A stretch of DNA of 26,702 bases from an uncultured bacterium (GTDB lineage Bacteria > Patescibacteriota > Minisyncoccia > Phycocordibacterales > GWA1-40-21): contig CAIPUJ010000096.1 of the NCBI GenBank assembly GCA_903868205.1, forward strand, positions 1 to 26,702, read 5' to 3'. Position 1 is the stretch's first letter. The number at the start of each line of letters is the position of its first letter. The notes under the pieces were generated by a model. It saw only the letters and a list, made by a program, of their open reading frames with translations. It was not told the DNA's origin and made no database searches. The position numbers were made by a program, and so were the translations under genes. Shown here one piece after another: positions 1 to 7,463 of the stretch.

Positions 1-118
1 ACCAAAATAAAAGCTTTACCTGAGTGCTTATTGCATTTAAAGGACATTACTATATTTGATTCTTCACATTTTATTTGAGTTCATAAACTAGTCTTAATTT
101 GTATTTTTTTATGATGGT

Positions 119-149
119 GATAATCTACTTGTAGAAAATAAAAAGGAGG
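119..149 (+). promoter_or_regulatory. Weak -10 and strong Shine-Dalgarno of the first small ORF
   Basis: GATAAT at 119-124 could serve as a -10 box. A perfect AGGAGG at 144-149 lies 5 nt before the ATG at 155 and decides that start. No other gene in the window has such a ribosome binding site. Confidence 0.45.
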
Positions 150-154
150 TTTTT

Positions 155-445
155 ATGCAGAGCACTTACATTTTTTGTATTTTGTTTGTTGTCGTCGGTT
201 TGATATTTATTTATATTGGTTCACAATCGGTCAGTGATTATTTTTTCTACAGAAATATTGTTGATCGTGGTGCAAAAAGTATAAAAGATAAAATACGTTT
301 TTGCGTAATTAACCTCTTGGTCGGATGTTTCTGTGATTCAAAACGTTGTGATCTTGGTTCTTTCGGGTCACACTACAAGAAAATAAGTAATATTGGAATA
401 GCAGTAGTGCTTCTGTCTGTATTAATAATTTGCTTAATAAAGTGA
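155..445 (+). CDS. Small two-helix membrane protein, unknown function
   Basis: The product has 96 residues. A hydrophobic N-terminal helix covers about residues 5-24 and a second covers about 77-95. They are joined by a basic linker that contains several cysteines (CFCDSKRC). I do not recognise the family. The start is set by an AGGAGG ribosome binding site 5 nt upstream, which is unlike the other genes here, and the stop is TGA. A hairpin terminator follows at once, so the gene is a single transcription unit. The different translation signal may mean recent acquisition, for example from a phage or plasmid; that is inference. It could also be a lipid-associated or toxin-like small protein, but nothing in the sequence decides this. 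Confidence 0.6.
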   Translation: MQSTYIFCILFVVVGLIFIYIGSQSVSDYFFYRNIVDRGAKSIKDKIRFCVINLLVGCFCDSKRCDLGSFGSHYKKISNIGIAVVLLSVLIICLIK

Positions 446-453
446 TTTTTTAT

Positions 454-478
454 AACGGGGCTATTAAGGCCCTGTTTT
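454..478 (+). terminator. Intrinsic terminator after the small membrane protein
   Basis: AACGGGGC (454-461) pairs with GCCCTGTT (469-476), with one G-U pair and a 7-nt loop, and runs into a T-rich stretch. Confidence 0.7.
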
Positions 479-531
479 ATTTTCCTTGCAAACAACGCTT
501 TAATTGTTAAAATTAGATTATTAACAATAAT

Positions 532-537
532 TACAAT
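532..537 (+). promoter_or_regulatory. Putative -10 box, leaderless start of the coiled-coil gene
   Basis: TACAAT ends 6 nt before the ATG at 544, the same geometry as the clearer TATAAT boxes elsewhere in the window. No convincing -35 is visible. Confidence 0.4.
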
Positions 538-543
538 TATTTT

Positions 544-2202
544 ATGGAAAAAAAACCAGAGATACCAAATAACGGAAAAGACTTTGGTTCAGGACGTATA
601 GATATACCAGAAATAAATAGTCATATTAAAGAAGGCGAAGAGCTTCCTCCTTTTGATGCTGGAGAAAAAGAAACTATTCTAGAAACCGCTGAAGGTGGAA
701 TAGGTTTTGAAGATACCCCAGAGTCTTTCATTCCAGAGAATAGAAGTTTTTATAAAAAAATGTCTGATGGTGGTAGAGCAATAGCTGGGCAGGTTTTTGA
801 AGCTGCGGGTAAACTCTCAGAAAAAGGAAAAGAATTTTCTAAGAAAGCTCGTGAGGGAGCTAGTGATTTATCTGACAAAACTCGTGAAGGTGTTTACAAT
901 CTTCCTGGCGTGGCTAGATTTCTAGGAAAGATGGAAATTACTTACAATCAATTTTGGGCAGATAAACATGAAGAAAAAGCTTTGGGATTGAAAGACAAGA
1001 TGGACACTTTTGATTTGAAAAGTAAAAAATTAAATGGAGCACAAAAAGATTTAGAAGATAAAATTGAGAATTTTAAAAAGAGTGGTTTCCCTGTAGGGTC
1101 TTTATCTTTGAATTTGCGAGAAATTAAAAGACAGGCAGAAGAAATTGAAAAGAAAAAAAATAGTACCCAATCAAAATTTGAAGCAAGAGATACTAACAGA
1201 AAAGAGTATATTGGTGAAAGAGATAGGATTGCTGATAAATTGATAAATAGATATGAAGACAAACTTCAACCTTATGAAAAAACTATAGATAATCTTAAAA
1301 TCAGTAGAGATCAATTGGATTTAGCATCTACCATCTCAGAAATTAAAAATGAACAGCAAGAAGAAGGATTTAAAAAATTAGAACAAGATATAAAAGTGAC
1401 TGAGGATGCTCTTAGAGCTTCTGGTAAAAGGGAGTGGACAATAGGTAGGGACAAGACACTCAAACTTGTAAGAGCCGAGATTATAAATGGACGTAAAGAA
1501 ATAGCTAAAAAAAGAGAAAATATTGCAAAGGAAAGGTTGGAGATAAATAGAAAGATTGCAGAAGTAGACGAGAAGGCAAATCCACTGAGAGACAAGAGAG
1601 GTGAGTTTATAAGAATTAAACAACGAAGACCAATAGGTATTGATGTAAAACCAAGGAAGAGAGAAGAGAATATTTCTTTCAAGGAAGAAATAAATGATCA
1701 CAAAAGAGAAGAATCTGATGAAAATAAACCAGAGGAGGTTCCAGCAGGTACCTTCGAAGATGATCAAGAAGAAATCGAAGAGTTAGAAATTAAAGAAGTT
1801 TTGCCCCTACCGGTTTTGATTTCAATCTGGAATAACCATTTAAAGAAATCCTTAAAAGTAGAGAATTTTCAATCAAAACTTATCAATGCGAAAGATTTTA
1901 TAAAAGCTCAACAGATGTTTGGCGAAGTTGATTTAAGTTTTAAAGATTTCAAAAAGATACTTGAGAGCTACTACAAAATTAAAAAAGTATCAGTAGAAAA
2001 GAATGTGTTCGGTAAAGATTTCGGAAATTTTGAGGATAAGAGTAAGATTTTTAAGAATTCTTTTGTGCAGTGGGTTAGTGGTGGTTCTGAAATGTTTGCA
2101 GAGCCAACACGTGTGAAGGGTTTTAGTGAAGATGGTAAATTTGCTTTTGTTGAGGGTACCAGGACTGGAATTCCAGTTTCTGAGTTAGAATCATTAGGAT
2201 AG
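544..2202 (+). CDS. Large charged coiled-coil protein, unknown function
   Basis: The product has 552 residues, is rich in Lys and Glu, and has no signal peptide or membrane segment. Residues of about 90-400 are almost entirely heptad-like charged helix (runs of EEIEKKKN and KKRENIAKERLEI type), which indicates an extended coiled coil. An acidic low-complexity linker (about 400-435) leads to a globular C-terminal part with hydrophobic positions, ending near residues 515-552 in a segment with GGSEMFAEPTRVKGFSEDGK. I do not recognise a known family. The next gene follows after 24 nt and is also a coiled coil, so the two may be co-expressed and act as a cytoplasmic scaffold or secreted effector pair; this is inference from composition and spacing only. 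Confidence 0.75.
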   Translation: MEKKPEIPNNGKDFGSGRIDIPEINSHIKEGEELPPFDAGEKETILETAEGGIGFEDTPESFIPENRSFYKKMSDGGRAIAGQVFEAAGKLSEKGKEFSKKAREGASDLSDKTREGVYNLPGVARFLGKMEITYNQFWADKHEEKALGLKDKMDTFDLKSKKLNGAQKDLEDKIENFKKSGFPVGSLSLNLREIKRQAEEIEKKKNSTQSKFEARDTNRKEYIGERDRIADKLINRYEDKLQPYEKTIDNLKISRDQLDLASTISEIKNEQQEEGFKKLEQDIKVTEDALRASGKREWTIGRDKTLKLVRAEIINGRKEIAKKRENIAKERLEINRKIAEVDEKANPLRDKRGEFIRIKQRRPIGIDVKPRKREENISFKEEINDHKREESDENKPEEVPAGTFEDDQEEIEELEIKEVLPLPVLISIWNNHLKKSLKVENFQSKLINAKDFIKAQQMFGEVDLSFKDFKKILESYYKIKKVSVEKNVFGKDFGNFEDKSKIFKNSFVQWVSGGSEMFAEPTRVKGFSEDGKFAFVEGTRTGIPVSELESLG

Positions 2203-2226
2203 TATTTTTAATCTAATTAAAATTAT

Positions 2227-2502
2227 ATGAATAACACAAAAATAAATCCAAATAATGATAAAGATGAATTAGACAACAGAATTAATTCATTATTAGAAAG
2301 AGCAAGAGTAATAAATAAAGATGTAAAGGAAACCAATTCTGCCATAGAAGAAGAATTTAAAAAAGTTAATGCAGAGGCCGACCGTGCCATCAGGGATATT
2401 GATGAAATTACAAAAGATCTAGCGAAAGCAGATAAAGAAGCTGAAGATGGATTGGACACACTAATACTTAAACAATCTGAAGATTTGGCGAGTGAAGAAT
2501 AA
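2227..2502 (+). CDS. Small coiled-coil protein, unknown function
   Basis: The product has 91 residues and is strongly acidic, with one long predicted amphipathic helix through about residues 12-80 (for example LLERARVINKDVKETNSA and IDEITKDLAKADKEAEDG). There is no signal peptide or membrane span. It begins 24 nt after the larger coiled-coil gene and no separate promoter is clear, so the two are probably one operon that ends at the bidirectional terminator after it. It might be a partner that pairs with the larger coiled coil. I cannot assign a family. Confidence 0.65.
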   Translation: MNNTKINPNNDKDELDNRINSLLERARVINKDVKETNSAIEEEFKKVNAEADRAIRDIDEITKDLAKADKEAEDGLDTLILKQSEDLASEE

Positions 2503-2515
2503 ATATTAATATAAT

Positions 2516-2543
2516 AAAAAATAGAGCGAACGCTCTATTTTTT
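2516..2543. terminator. Bidirectional terminator between the coiled-coil operon and capA-like gene
   Basis: AAAAAATAGAGCG and CGCTCTATTTTTT form a 13-bp near-perfect palindrome with A and T tracts on both sides. It serves the plus-strand operon and, on the minus strand, the end of the CapA-like gene (stop at 2543-2545). Confidence 0.8.
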
Positions 2544-3598
2544 TATCTTAATATCTTTATTAATCCCGTAGAAACTTCTTGCTTAAAGCTTTCTGAAGCA
2601 ATCATATTTTTTTCTAAATCATTTAGTTCTTCTTGTTTTTTGTCATTAAGCATAAGTGATGCTTGGGTTTGTTTAATACTGAATGGGTTAATAAAATATG
2701 TAGCAGAGTTTTTTTCTAGAATTAATTTTATTGCTAAGCCTTTTCCTGTAGATCCTGTTTCTGATTGATCAAAAATAAAGTTGCCGATAGAGTAGAATAT
2801 TGGTTTGTTGTTATAAATTTCTATTGGCTCAATAACATGTGGGTGCATACCTATTACCACATCTGCACCGTGATCTATAAAAGAACGTGCTGTTCTTTGT
2901 TGAAGTGATGTAAAACCTAGATTGTATTCTTCCCCCCAATGAGGATATACGACAATATAAGAAAGATTTTCTCTCGCTTTCTTTATTAAAGATAATACAT
3001 TATCTAGTCCTTGATATGAAAATTCATTGTAGGCAATAAAACCAATTTTTTCTGAACCTAAATTTTTAATATAAATTAAATCGTCGGTGTTTTGTGGATC
3101 TCCAAAATAATCTAATTCAGACATTGTCATCAAGGTTTTTGATTCAGTGAAGCCTTCAGTGCCAAAATTTAATGTATGATTGTTTGCCTGCCCGAGGAGT
3201 GTAAAGCCAAGCTTTTTTAATACTGGTAAAACTTCAGGATTAAAAGTGAAATTAAGTGGTGCATCTTTTTTGCCAACAGTCACAGATTTAAATGAAGTAA
3301 AAGATCTCTCTGAGTTGGCGACTACAATATCATTACCAAGAATAAATTCTTTGATTAATTCAAAAGGAAATTCTAACCCTTTCTCTTCCATCTTTTGACG
3401 TGCGAGGCGGTCTAACATCATATCTCCAAAAATTAATATGGAGATTGGTTTATTGTTTTCTTGTTTAGACTTTGCTATTTGCTGGCTTGTAGGGTCGACA
3501 ACTAAAGGATTGGGTTTTTTTATTATAGAGTAACCAATCGCAATAAATAAAATAGCAATTAAAATTATTAACCAGTTTTTACCAATCAACATTTTCAT
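2543..3598 (-). CDS. CapA-family (poly-gamma-glutamate synthesis type) phosphoesterase-like protein
   Basis: The product has 351 residues. A single N-terminal membrane anchor (about residues 8-26) is followed by an extracytoplasmic domain of the PGA_cap/CapA family, which has a calcineurin-like metallophosphoesterase fold. Conserved blocks are visible in order: GDMMLDR (58-64), ANSERSF (about 94-100), ANNHTLNFG (138-146), PHWGEEY (219-225), GMHPHV (250-255) and SIGNFIFDQ (270-278). The Asp, Asn and His residues of these blocks are the expected metal ligands. In Bacillus, CapA takes part in export or anchoring of poly-gamma-glutamate. No capB or capC lies nearby, so here the substrate is unknown and may be a cell-wall or surface polymer. 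A second ATG lies two codons in. The -10 box TAAAAT ends 6 nt before the chosen start. Confidence 0.88.
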   Translation of the reverse strand: MKMLIGKNWLIILIAILFIAIGYSIIKKPNPLVVDPTSQQIAKSKQENNKPISILIFGDMMLDRLARQKMEEKGLEFPFELIKEFILGNDIVVANSERSFTSFKSVTVGKKDAPLNFTFNPEVLPVLKKLGFTLLGQANNHTLNFGTEGFTESKTLMTMSELDYFGDPQNTDDLIYIKNLGSEKIGFIAYNEFSYQGLDNVLSLIKKARENLSYIVVYPHWGEEYNLGFTSLQQRTARSFIDHGADVVIGMHPHVIEPIEIYNNKPIFYSIGNFIFDQSETGSTGKGLAIKLILEKNSATYFINPFSIKQTQASLMLNDKKQEELNDLEKNMIASESFKQEVSTGLIKILR

Positions 3599-3604
3599 AA
3601 CTAT

Positions 3605-3610
3605 ATTTTA
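3605..3610 (-). promoter_or_regulatory. -10 box of the capA-like gene, leaderless geometry
   Basis: On the minus strand TAAAAT ends 6 nt before the ATG at 3598. No Shine-Dalgarno lies between them. Confidence 0.5.
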
Positions 3611-3670
3611 ACTTTAATTTAAGATATTTGCGATGCTGTAATATATAATTTAATCTTATTTGCACATGTA

Positions 3671-3713
3671 GTCACGAATAATTTGTTCGCCGTCACTCAC
3701 AAATTTTCTCGAC
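3671..3713 (-). repeat. Structured repeat, divergent copy 1 (hairpin only)
   Basis: Read on the minus strand, AATTTGT pairs with ACAAATT inside an outer GTC/GAC pair, and the element ends in TCGTGACTACAT like copy 2 about 70 bp away. The stem bases differ from the ATTTTTC stem of copy 2 yet still pair. The copy lacks the GACG-loop hairpin of the fuller members. Confidence 0.5.
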
Positions 3714-3745
3714 CCAGACTGAGAATTTATGGTTTGTACAATGTA

Positions 3746-3808
3746 GTCACGAGTATTTTTCTACTGAAAAATCTCGCGACCCCGCCTCGCACCGTCGTGC
3801 TCCGGCTC
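3746..3808 (-). repeat. Structured repeat, copy 2
   Basis: Read on the minus strand, this holds a hairpin GCAC-GACG-GTGC preceded by GGA and followed by GAG, then a longer hairpin with outer arms GTCGCGAG and CTCGTGAC and inner arms TTTTTC and GAAAAA. On this strand the outer arm has a G-U pair where the opposite strand would have an A-C mismatch, so the minus strand is the likely RNA sense. The element is much richer in GC than the flanking DNA and lies downstream of tRNA-Ile. Confidence 0.65.
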
Positions 3809-3822
3809 GTACAGTGTAAAAG

Positions 3823-3853
3823 AAAATCCACTCTCTAATTGAGAGTGGATTTT
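3823..3853 (-). terminator. Terminator downstream of tRNA-Ile
   Basis: A 13-bp stem, AAAATCCACTCTC with GAGAGTGGATTTT and a 5-nt loop, is followed on the minus strand by TTTTCTTTT. It is nested inside a second inverted repeat, CGTACAGTGTAAA (3808-3820) with its complement at 3860-3872, whose right arm runs into the tRNA 3' end. Confidence 0.75.
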
Positions 3854-3868
3854 CAATTGTTTACACTG

Positions 3869-3942
3869 TACGCCTGCCTGGATTCGAACCAGGGACCCCC
3901 GAGGTATAAGCTCGATGCTCTAACCAGCTGAGCTACAGGCGT
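3869..3942 (-). tRNA. tRNA-Ile, anticodon UAU
   Basis: The minus-strand cloverleaf is complete. The acceptor pairs ACGCCTG with CAGGCGT. The D arm is GCTC/GAGC with loop AGCTGGTTA. The anticodon stem is TCGAG/CTCGG with loop CTTATAC, giving anticodon TAT after U33. The T arm is CCTGG/CCAGG with loop TTCGAAT, and the discriminator is A. CCA is not encoded. It should read AUA directly. It lies 40 nt after the recG stop and may be cotranscribed with recG. Most bacteria use a CAU tRNA modified to lysidine for AUA, so this is a less common solution. Confidence 0.9.
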
Positions 3943-3982
3943 ATATATAAAAGATATTATCTTAAAAATGACTTTTTCGCAA

Positions 3983-6142
3983 TCATTCAAAATGTATTTC
4001 TTCCACTTTTCTATGTTTCATTTTTTCACAAATAAGAGGGTATTTTGAAAGTGTGTCGTCTTGTTTCAGAAGATATTCTGCTTCAGCCCTTGCTGCTTCC
4101 ACCATTTTTAGATTTTTAATTGCTTCCATGCCTATATCAGAAATACCCCATTGTTTATTCCCAGAAAGTTCTCCTGGTCCGCGAAGTTTCAAATCGTATT
4201 CAGCAAGCTCAAATCCATTTTTTGCTTGTGTAAGCGCCCTAAGCCTATCTATTGTTTTATCAGACTTTGCTTCTGCAAAAACATAGCAATACGCTTGATG
4301 ATTACTTCTTACTACACGACCTCTTAATTGGTGAAGTTGAGCAAGTCCAAACCTTTCTGCTCCCTCGATTACAATTATTGTTGCATTAGGAACATTCACA
4401 CCGACTTCAACTACAGAGGTAGCACAAAGTATTTGCGTTTTGTATTCTGTAAATTCTTTCATTATTCTGTCTTTTTCTGCTGGAGTCATCTTGCTGTGTA
4501 ATACACCGATTTCATATTCAGGGAAAATATCTTTCTTTAAACGCTTTGCTTCTTCTTTTACGGACTTTGCTTGAACAGCAGCTTCTTTGGCTGGATCTGG
4601 CTCATCTATTCTCGGACATATAACATATAGTTGTCTACCGTCTTTCATTTCATTACGAATTTTTTCATAAGTTTCTTCTCTTTTATTTTTTAAAACAATT
4701 TCTGTAATTATCTGTTTTCTTCCAGTGGGCATTTGATCTATAAGAGTAAGGTCTAGGTCTCCATAAACAGTAAGAGCGAGAGTACGGGGAATAGGGGTAG
4801 CGGTCATGGAGAGTAAGTGCGGAGCAATTTTTTCTTTCTTTAATAATTTCTGTCTTTGAGCTGTTCCAAATCTATGTTGCTCATCTATCACTACAAAAGC
4901 TAAATGTTTGAATTTAACTGTTTTTTGAATAAGTGCATGTGTACCTATAAGAATATGTATTTCTCCATTTGCTACCCATTTCAAAAGTTGTGTACGAGAA
5001 ATATCAGTCCAGCTTTTTGGATTTACTTTTGATGGAAACTTTTTACATCCACTCCCAGTGATTAGTCCAATATTTATTCCTAAGTAGTAGAAATATTTTA
5101 TGAAAGATTCGAAATGTTGTTTGGCTAATATTTCTGTTGGCGCCATATATGCTACCTGCAATGCTCCGAATGTTTGCCCAAGGGGTCTTGTTGTTACGGC
5201 TCCAAATGCTGCTGCTGCAGCTACCGCTGTTTTACCAGAGCCTACATCTCCTTCAAGTAGACGAGACATTGCATGCCCTTTTGAAAAATCTTGGAATAAA
5301 GTTTCAATAGCTTTATTTTGTGCTTCGGTTGCGGTAAAAGGGAATCTTTTTACGAATCCGTCTATTCTGTCTTGTGGAGTTTTGATTATAAAAGAAGGTT
5401 CTTTCTGCCATTCTAATCTAGCCTTTATTCTTTCAAGTTGAATGAAGAAAACTTCTTCAAAAGCAAATCTTTTTCTTGCAGATATTGCATGGTCTCTTTT
5501 TTGTGGAGTGTGAATCCAAACTAAAGCGGTCTTAAGAGTTGGAAGATTGTATGTGTTTAAAATATATTCTGGTATCGGATCAGTAATTGTTTCTAATATC
5601 CCACTTTGAAATATTTTTTGTACCGCATGATATATCCAATTTGAAGTCACTCCTTTGCTTTCTGGATATACTGGGTATAAAGAGTGGGATTCTCCGTCTT
5701 CTCCAAACAAAGAGTCTCCAACACCAATCGGAAGCTTGGTGACGGGTTCTATTTTTGGGTTACTCATGTATAACTCACCTTTTCTATCAGAAACTTTTCC
5801 ATCTGCTCTTACAAAGAAACCATCTTGAAGCATTTTTGCTATATATGGTTGATGAAACCACACTGCTTTTATCCTTCCAGATTCATCTTCAATCCATGCT
5901 TCAGACATTGGGATTTTACTTTTGAAACTTTTGCTAGTTTTAAGTCCAGAAATTTTTCCAAAGATTGTTGCAGATTCTCCAGTAGAAAGACTTGCGATAT
6001 TTCTTTTTTGTGATGTGTCACCATATCTGACAGGGAAGTGATACAGTAGATCTTCCACCGTTTTAATACTTAGCTTTTTTAAAGCTAATTTTTGCCCTTC
6101 CAAAATTCTCAGATTTTCTGTAAGTTGGTCACCTAATTTCAT
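3983..6142 (-). CDS. recG: ATP-dependent DNA helicase RecG
   Basis: RecG is a superfamily 2 helicase that remodels stalled replication forks and branched recombination intermediates. The product has 719 residues, close to the usual 680-700. The N-terminal wedge/OB domain covers about residues 1-260. Motif I GDVGSGKT is at 298-305, motif II DEQHRFG at 420-426 and motif III TATPIPRTLA at 447-456. The C-terminal RecA lobe contains GLAQLHQLRGR near 599-609. Two family positions differ: motif VI reads RGRVVR (V611) where RGRVGR is usual, and GVNVPNA replaces the usual GVDVPNA. A basic insert around 366-390 is also present. The start is supported by an extended -10 box ending 7 nt upstream. tRNA-Ile follows on the same strand. 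Confidence 0.95.
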   Translation of the reverse strand: MKLGDQLTENLRILEGQKLALKKLSIKTVEDLLYHFPVRYGDTSQKRNIASLSTGESATIFGKISGLKTSKSFKSKIPMSEAWIEDESGRIKAVWFHQPYIAKMLQDGFFVRADGKVSDRKGELYMSNPKIEPVTKLPIGVGDSLFGEDGESHSLYPVYPESKGVTSNWIYHAVQKIFQSGILETITDPIPEYILNTYNLPTLKTALVWIHTPQKRDHAISARKRFAFEEVFFIQLERIKARLEWQKEPSFIIKTPQDRIDGFVKRFPFTATEAQNKAIETLFQDFSKGHAMSRLLEGDVGSGKTAVAAAAAFGAVTTRPLGQTFGALQVAYMAPTEILAKQHFESFIKYFYYLGINIGLITGSGCKKFPSKVNPKSWTDISRTQLLKWVANGEIHILIGTHALIQKTVKFKHLAFVVIDEQHRFGTAQRQKLLKKEKIAPHLLSMTATPIPRTLALTVYGDLDLTLIDQMPTGRKQIITEIVLKNKREETYEKIRNEMKDGRQLYVICPRIDEPDPAKEAAVQAKSVKEEAKRLKKDIFPEYEIGVLHSKMTPAEKDRIMKEFTEYKTQILCATSVVEVGVNVPNATIIVIEGAERFGLAQLHQLRGRVVRSNHQAYCYVFAEAKSDKTIDRLRALTQAKNGFELAEYDLKLRGPGELSGNKQWGISDIGMEAIKNLKMVEAARAEAEYLLKQDDTLSKYPLICEKMKHRKVEEIHFE

Positions 6143-6149
6143 TTGTTGT

Positions 6150-6158
6150 ATTTTAGCA
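6150..6158 (-). promoter_or_regulatory. Extended -10 promoter of recG, leaderless geometry
   Basis: On the minus strand TGCTAAAAT (TG-n-TAAAAT) ends 7 nt before the recG ATG, so transcription should start at or next to the start codon. It lies close to the divergent mgtC-like promoter. Confidence 0.65.
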
Positions 6159-6188
6159 TAAAACTTTAGTAGGCAAGTTTTTTAATCG

Positions 6189-6197
6189 TGTTATAAT
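6189..6197 (+). promoter_or_regulatory. Extended -10 promoter of the mgtC-like gene, leaderless geometry
   Basis: TGTTATAAT (TG-n-TATAAT) ends at 6197 and the ATG is at 6205, a 7-nt gap. This geometry favours ATG 6205 over the in-frame TTG at 6199. Confidence 0.7.
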
Positions 6198-6204
6198 ATT
6201 GAAT

Positions 6205-6663
6205 ATGATTACATTAACATTAACTGAAATTATTATTAGGATATCGATTGCTGTTGGTTTGGGGGCGCTCCTCGGACTTGAAAGGACTTTAGCTGGTAAG
6301 AACGCAGGACTTCGTACTTACGCTATGGTTTCTTTGGGTTCAGCAATGTTTATTCTTATTGCAGAAATAGTTTCTGCTACGATTCCAAATTCAAATTCAT
6401 TACTTTTAGGTTCTGCTGTTATAACAGGTATTGGTTTTATTGGTGCTGGTCTTGTTTTGTTTCAGGATCATAAGGTTACAGGTCTTACCACCGCGGCTGG
6501 GCTTTGGGTTTCAGCTGGTATAGGTATGGCTGCTGGTTATGGACTTCATCAAATTGCTGTCGTAGCTTTTGTAGCAGCACTTCTAGTCTTTACACTTTTT
6601 TGGTTTATTGAGAGTCTTTTAAAAAGGTTATCATACAATAGAGAGCAAAGATTGAAAATTTAA
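6205..6663 (+). CDS. MgtC/SapB-family membrane protein
   Basis: The product has 152 residues from ATG 6205; an in-frame TTG at 6199 would add two residues but falls within the expected promoter spacing. The protein has about four transmembrane segments and shows the MgtC/SapB signature: a glycine-rich first part GLGALLGLERTLAGKNAGLR, then AMVSLGSAMF, then ITGIGFIGAGLVL and GLTTAAGLWVSAGIGMAAGYG. Members include Salmonella MgtC, which is linked to magnesium limitation and survival in macrophages; the molecular activity is not settled and need not be the same here. The protein is the short, membrane-only form without the C-terminal cytoplasmic domain. It is divergent from recG and ends at a very strong bidirectional terminator. 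Confidence 0.9.
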   Translation: MITLTLTEIIIRISIAVGLGALLGLERTLAGKNAGLRTYAMVSLGSAMFILIAEIVSATIPNSNSLLLGSAVITGIGFIGAGLVLFQDHKVTGLTTAAGLWVSAGIGMAAGYGLHQIAVVAFVAALLVFTLFWFIESLLKRLSYNREQRLKI

Positions 6664-6676
6664 ATAAATCTAAATT

Positions 6677-6717
6677 AAAAAGAGCTTTTGGAGGCAAGGC
6701 CTCCAAAAGCTCTTTTT
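6677..6717. terminator. Bidirectional intrinsic terminator
   Basis: AAAAAGAGCTTTTGGAGGC (6677-6695) and its exact complement (6699-6717) form a 19-bp perfect stem with a 3-nt loop and A/T tracts on both ends. It serves the convergent mgtC-like gene and the exported hypothetical gene. Confidence 0.9.
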
Positions 6718-6723
6718 GATTAT

Positions 6724-7401
6724 CTATTTTCTTTTATTTGATTTTAATTCTCTTCTTTTTCTTAGGCTCATAAGTATCAATAGAAGTAAAAATAAGTCTA
6801 ATGCCGCAAGTGTTTTTCCAAGTATCCCAGAAGCTAGCATGTAAACAGGTTCTTCAAAAAACCACATTTTTAATTTTGGTAGATTCATTATTGTTTTCAT
6901 CGCTTCATTTAATGGGAATGATTCATCTTGCCCTACAGTAAGTACATATTTGCCATCATTATTTTCTGATGTAATTTCAATCAAATACTCTCCAGTTTTT
7001 AGATATTTAGTTTCTTCTGGTCCCTTGAGATAAAAGTCGCCAGCAAAATCTTCAAAATAACTTTCCCAATCTGCTTTGTTTCCATCAAGATACATTTTTA
7101 TGTCACTGTCTGGAGAGGCGAGTTTAATCATTTTTGCTGAAAGTCCAATAGATGCATTATTGTTATCAGGTACTAATAATCCAAAATATATAATAGATGG
7201 TTTTTCTATTTTTATTTTATAATATTCAGGGGAGTTTTTTAATATTCCATAAAAAGCCTGTGATATTTCTGGCCTATCTATAATAATAGGGGATATAGCT
7301 GTGCTTTTTGTGTCCCAGACCAACCTAGGATTGTGAGCCAGTACTTGATTGGTAAAAAAGAATGATATGATAAAAATTAAAATACCGATATTTATTTTCA
7401 T
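6724..7401 (-). CDS. Exported protein with C-terminal membrane anchor, unknown function
   Basis: The product has 225 residues. A signal peptide covers about 1-22 (cleavage likely after VLA before HNPRL). A beta-rich extracytoplasmic domain covers about 23-185, including FAGDFYLKGPEE and later NDGKYVLTVG, and resembles a carbohydrate-binding or pre-peptidase-like sandwich. One transmembrane helix covers about 193-212 and a basic cytoplasmic tail KRRELKSNKRK follows. The topology is therefore type I, with the domain outside. I recognise this arrangement but no assigned function. The gene is alone on its strand, with an extended -10 box ending 7 nt before the ATG and a shared terminator at its 3' end. 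Confidence 0.8.
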   Translation of the reverse strand: MKINIGILIFIISFFFTNQVLAHNPRLVWDTKSTAISPIIIDRPEISQAFYGILKNSPEYYKIKIEKPSIIYFGLLVPDNNNASIGLSAKMIKLASPDSDIKMYLDGNKADWESYFEDFAGDFYLKGPEETKYLKTGEYLIEITSENNDGKYVLTVGQDESFPLNEAMKTIMNLPKLKMWFFEEPVYMLASGILGKTLAALDLFLLLLILMSLRKRRELKSNKRK

Positions 7402-7408
7402 ACAATAT

Positions 7409-7417
7409 ATTATAACA
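7409..7417 (-). promoter_or_regulatory. Extended -10 promoter of the exported hypothetical gene
   Basis: On the minus strand TGTTATAAT ends 7 nt before the ATG at 7401, again giving a leaderless arrangement. Confidence 0.7.
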
Positions 7418-7463
7418 GATTACTAGAATAATATGTTTAAATATGCTAATCTGTTTTTGTTAG

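Larger units (their letters stand above)
3599..3868. other. Intergenic region between the capA-like gene and tRNA-Ile
   Basis: No credible protein gene is present. The region holds the capA-like promoter, two copies of the structured repeat and the nested hairpins of the tRNA terminator. The stretch 3775-3808 is conspicuously GC-rich for this AT-rich window. Confidence 0.7.

Noticed and set aside
1311..1767. Minus-strand open frames of 123 and 129 codons inside the coiled-coil gene
   Set aside because: They are antisense shadows of a Lys/Glu-rich gene, which produces Phe/Ser/Leu-rich frames on the other strand, and have no promoter or family features.
3599..3868. Possible hidden protein gene in the GC-rich intergenic stretch
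   Set aside because: No open frame of useful length is present, and the GC-rich parts are accounted for by hairpins and the tRNA terminator.
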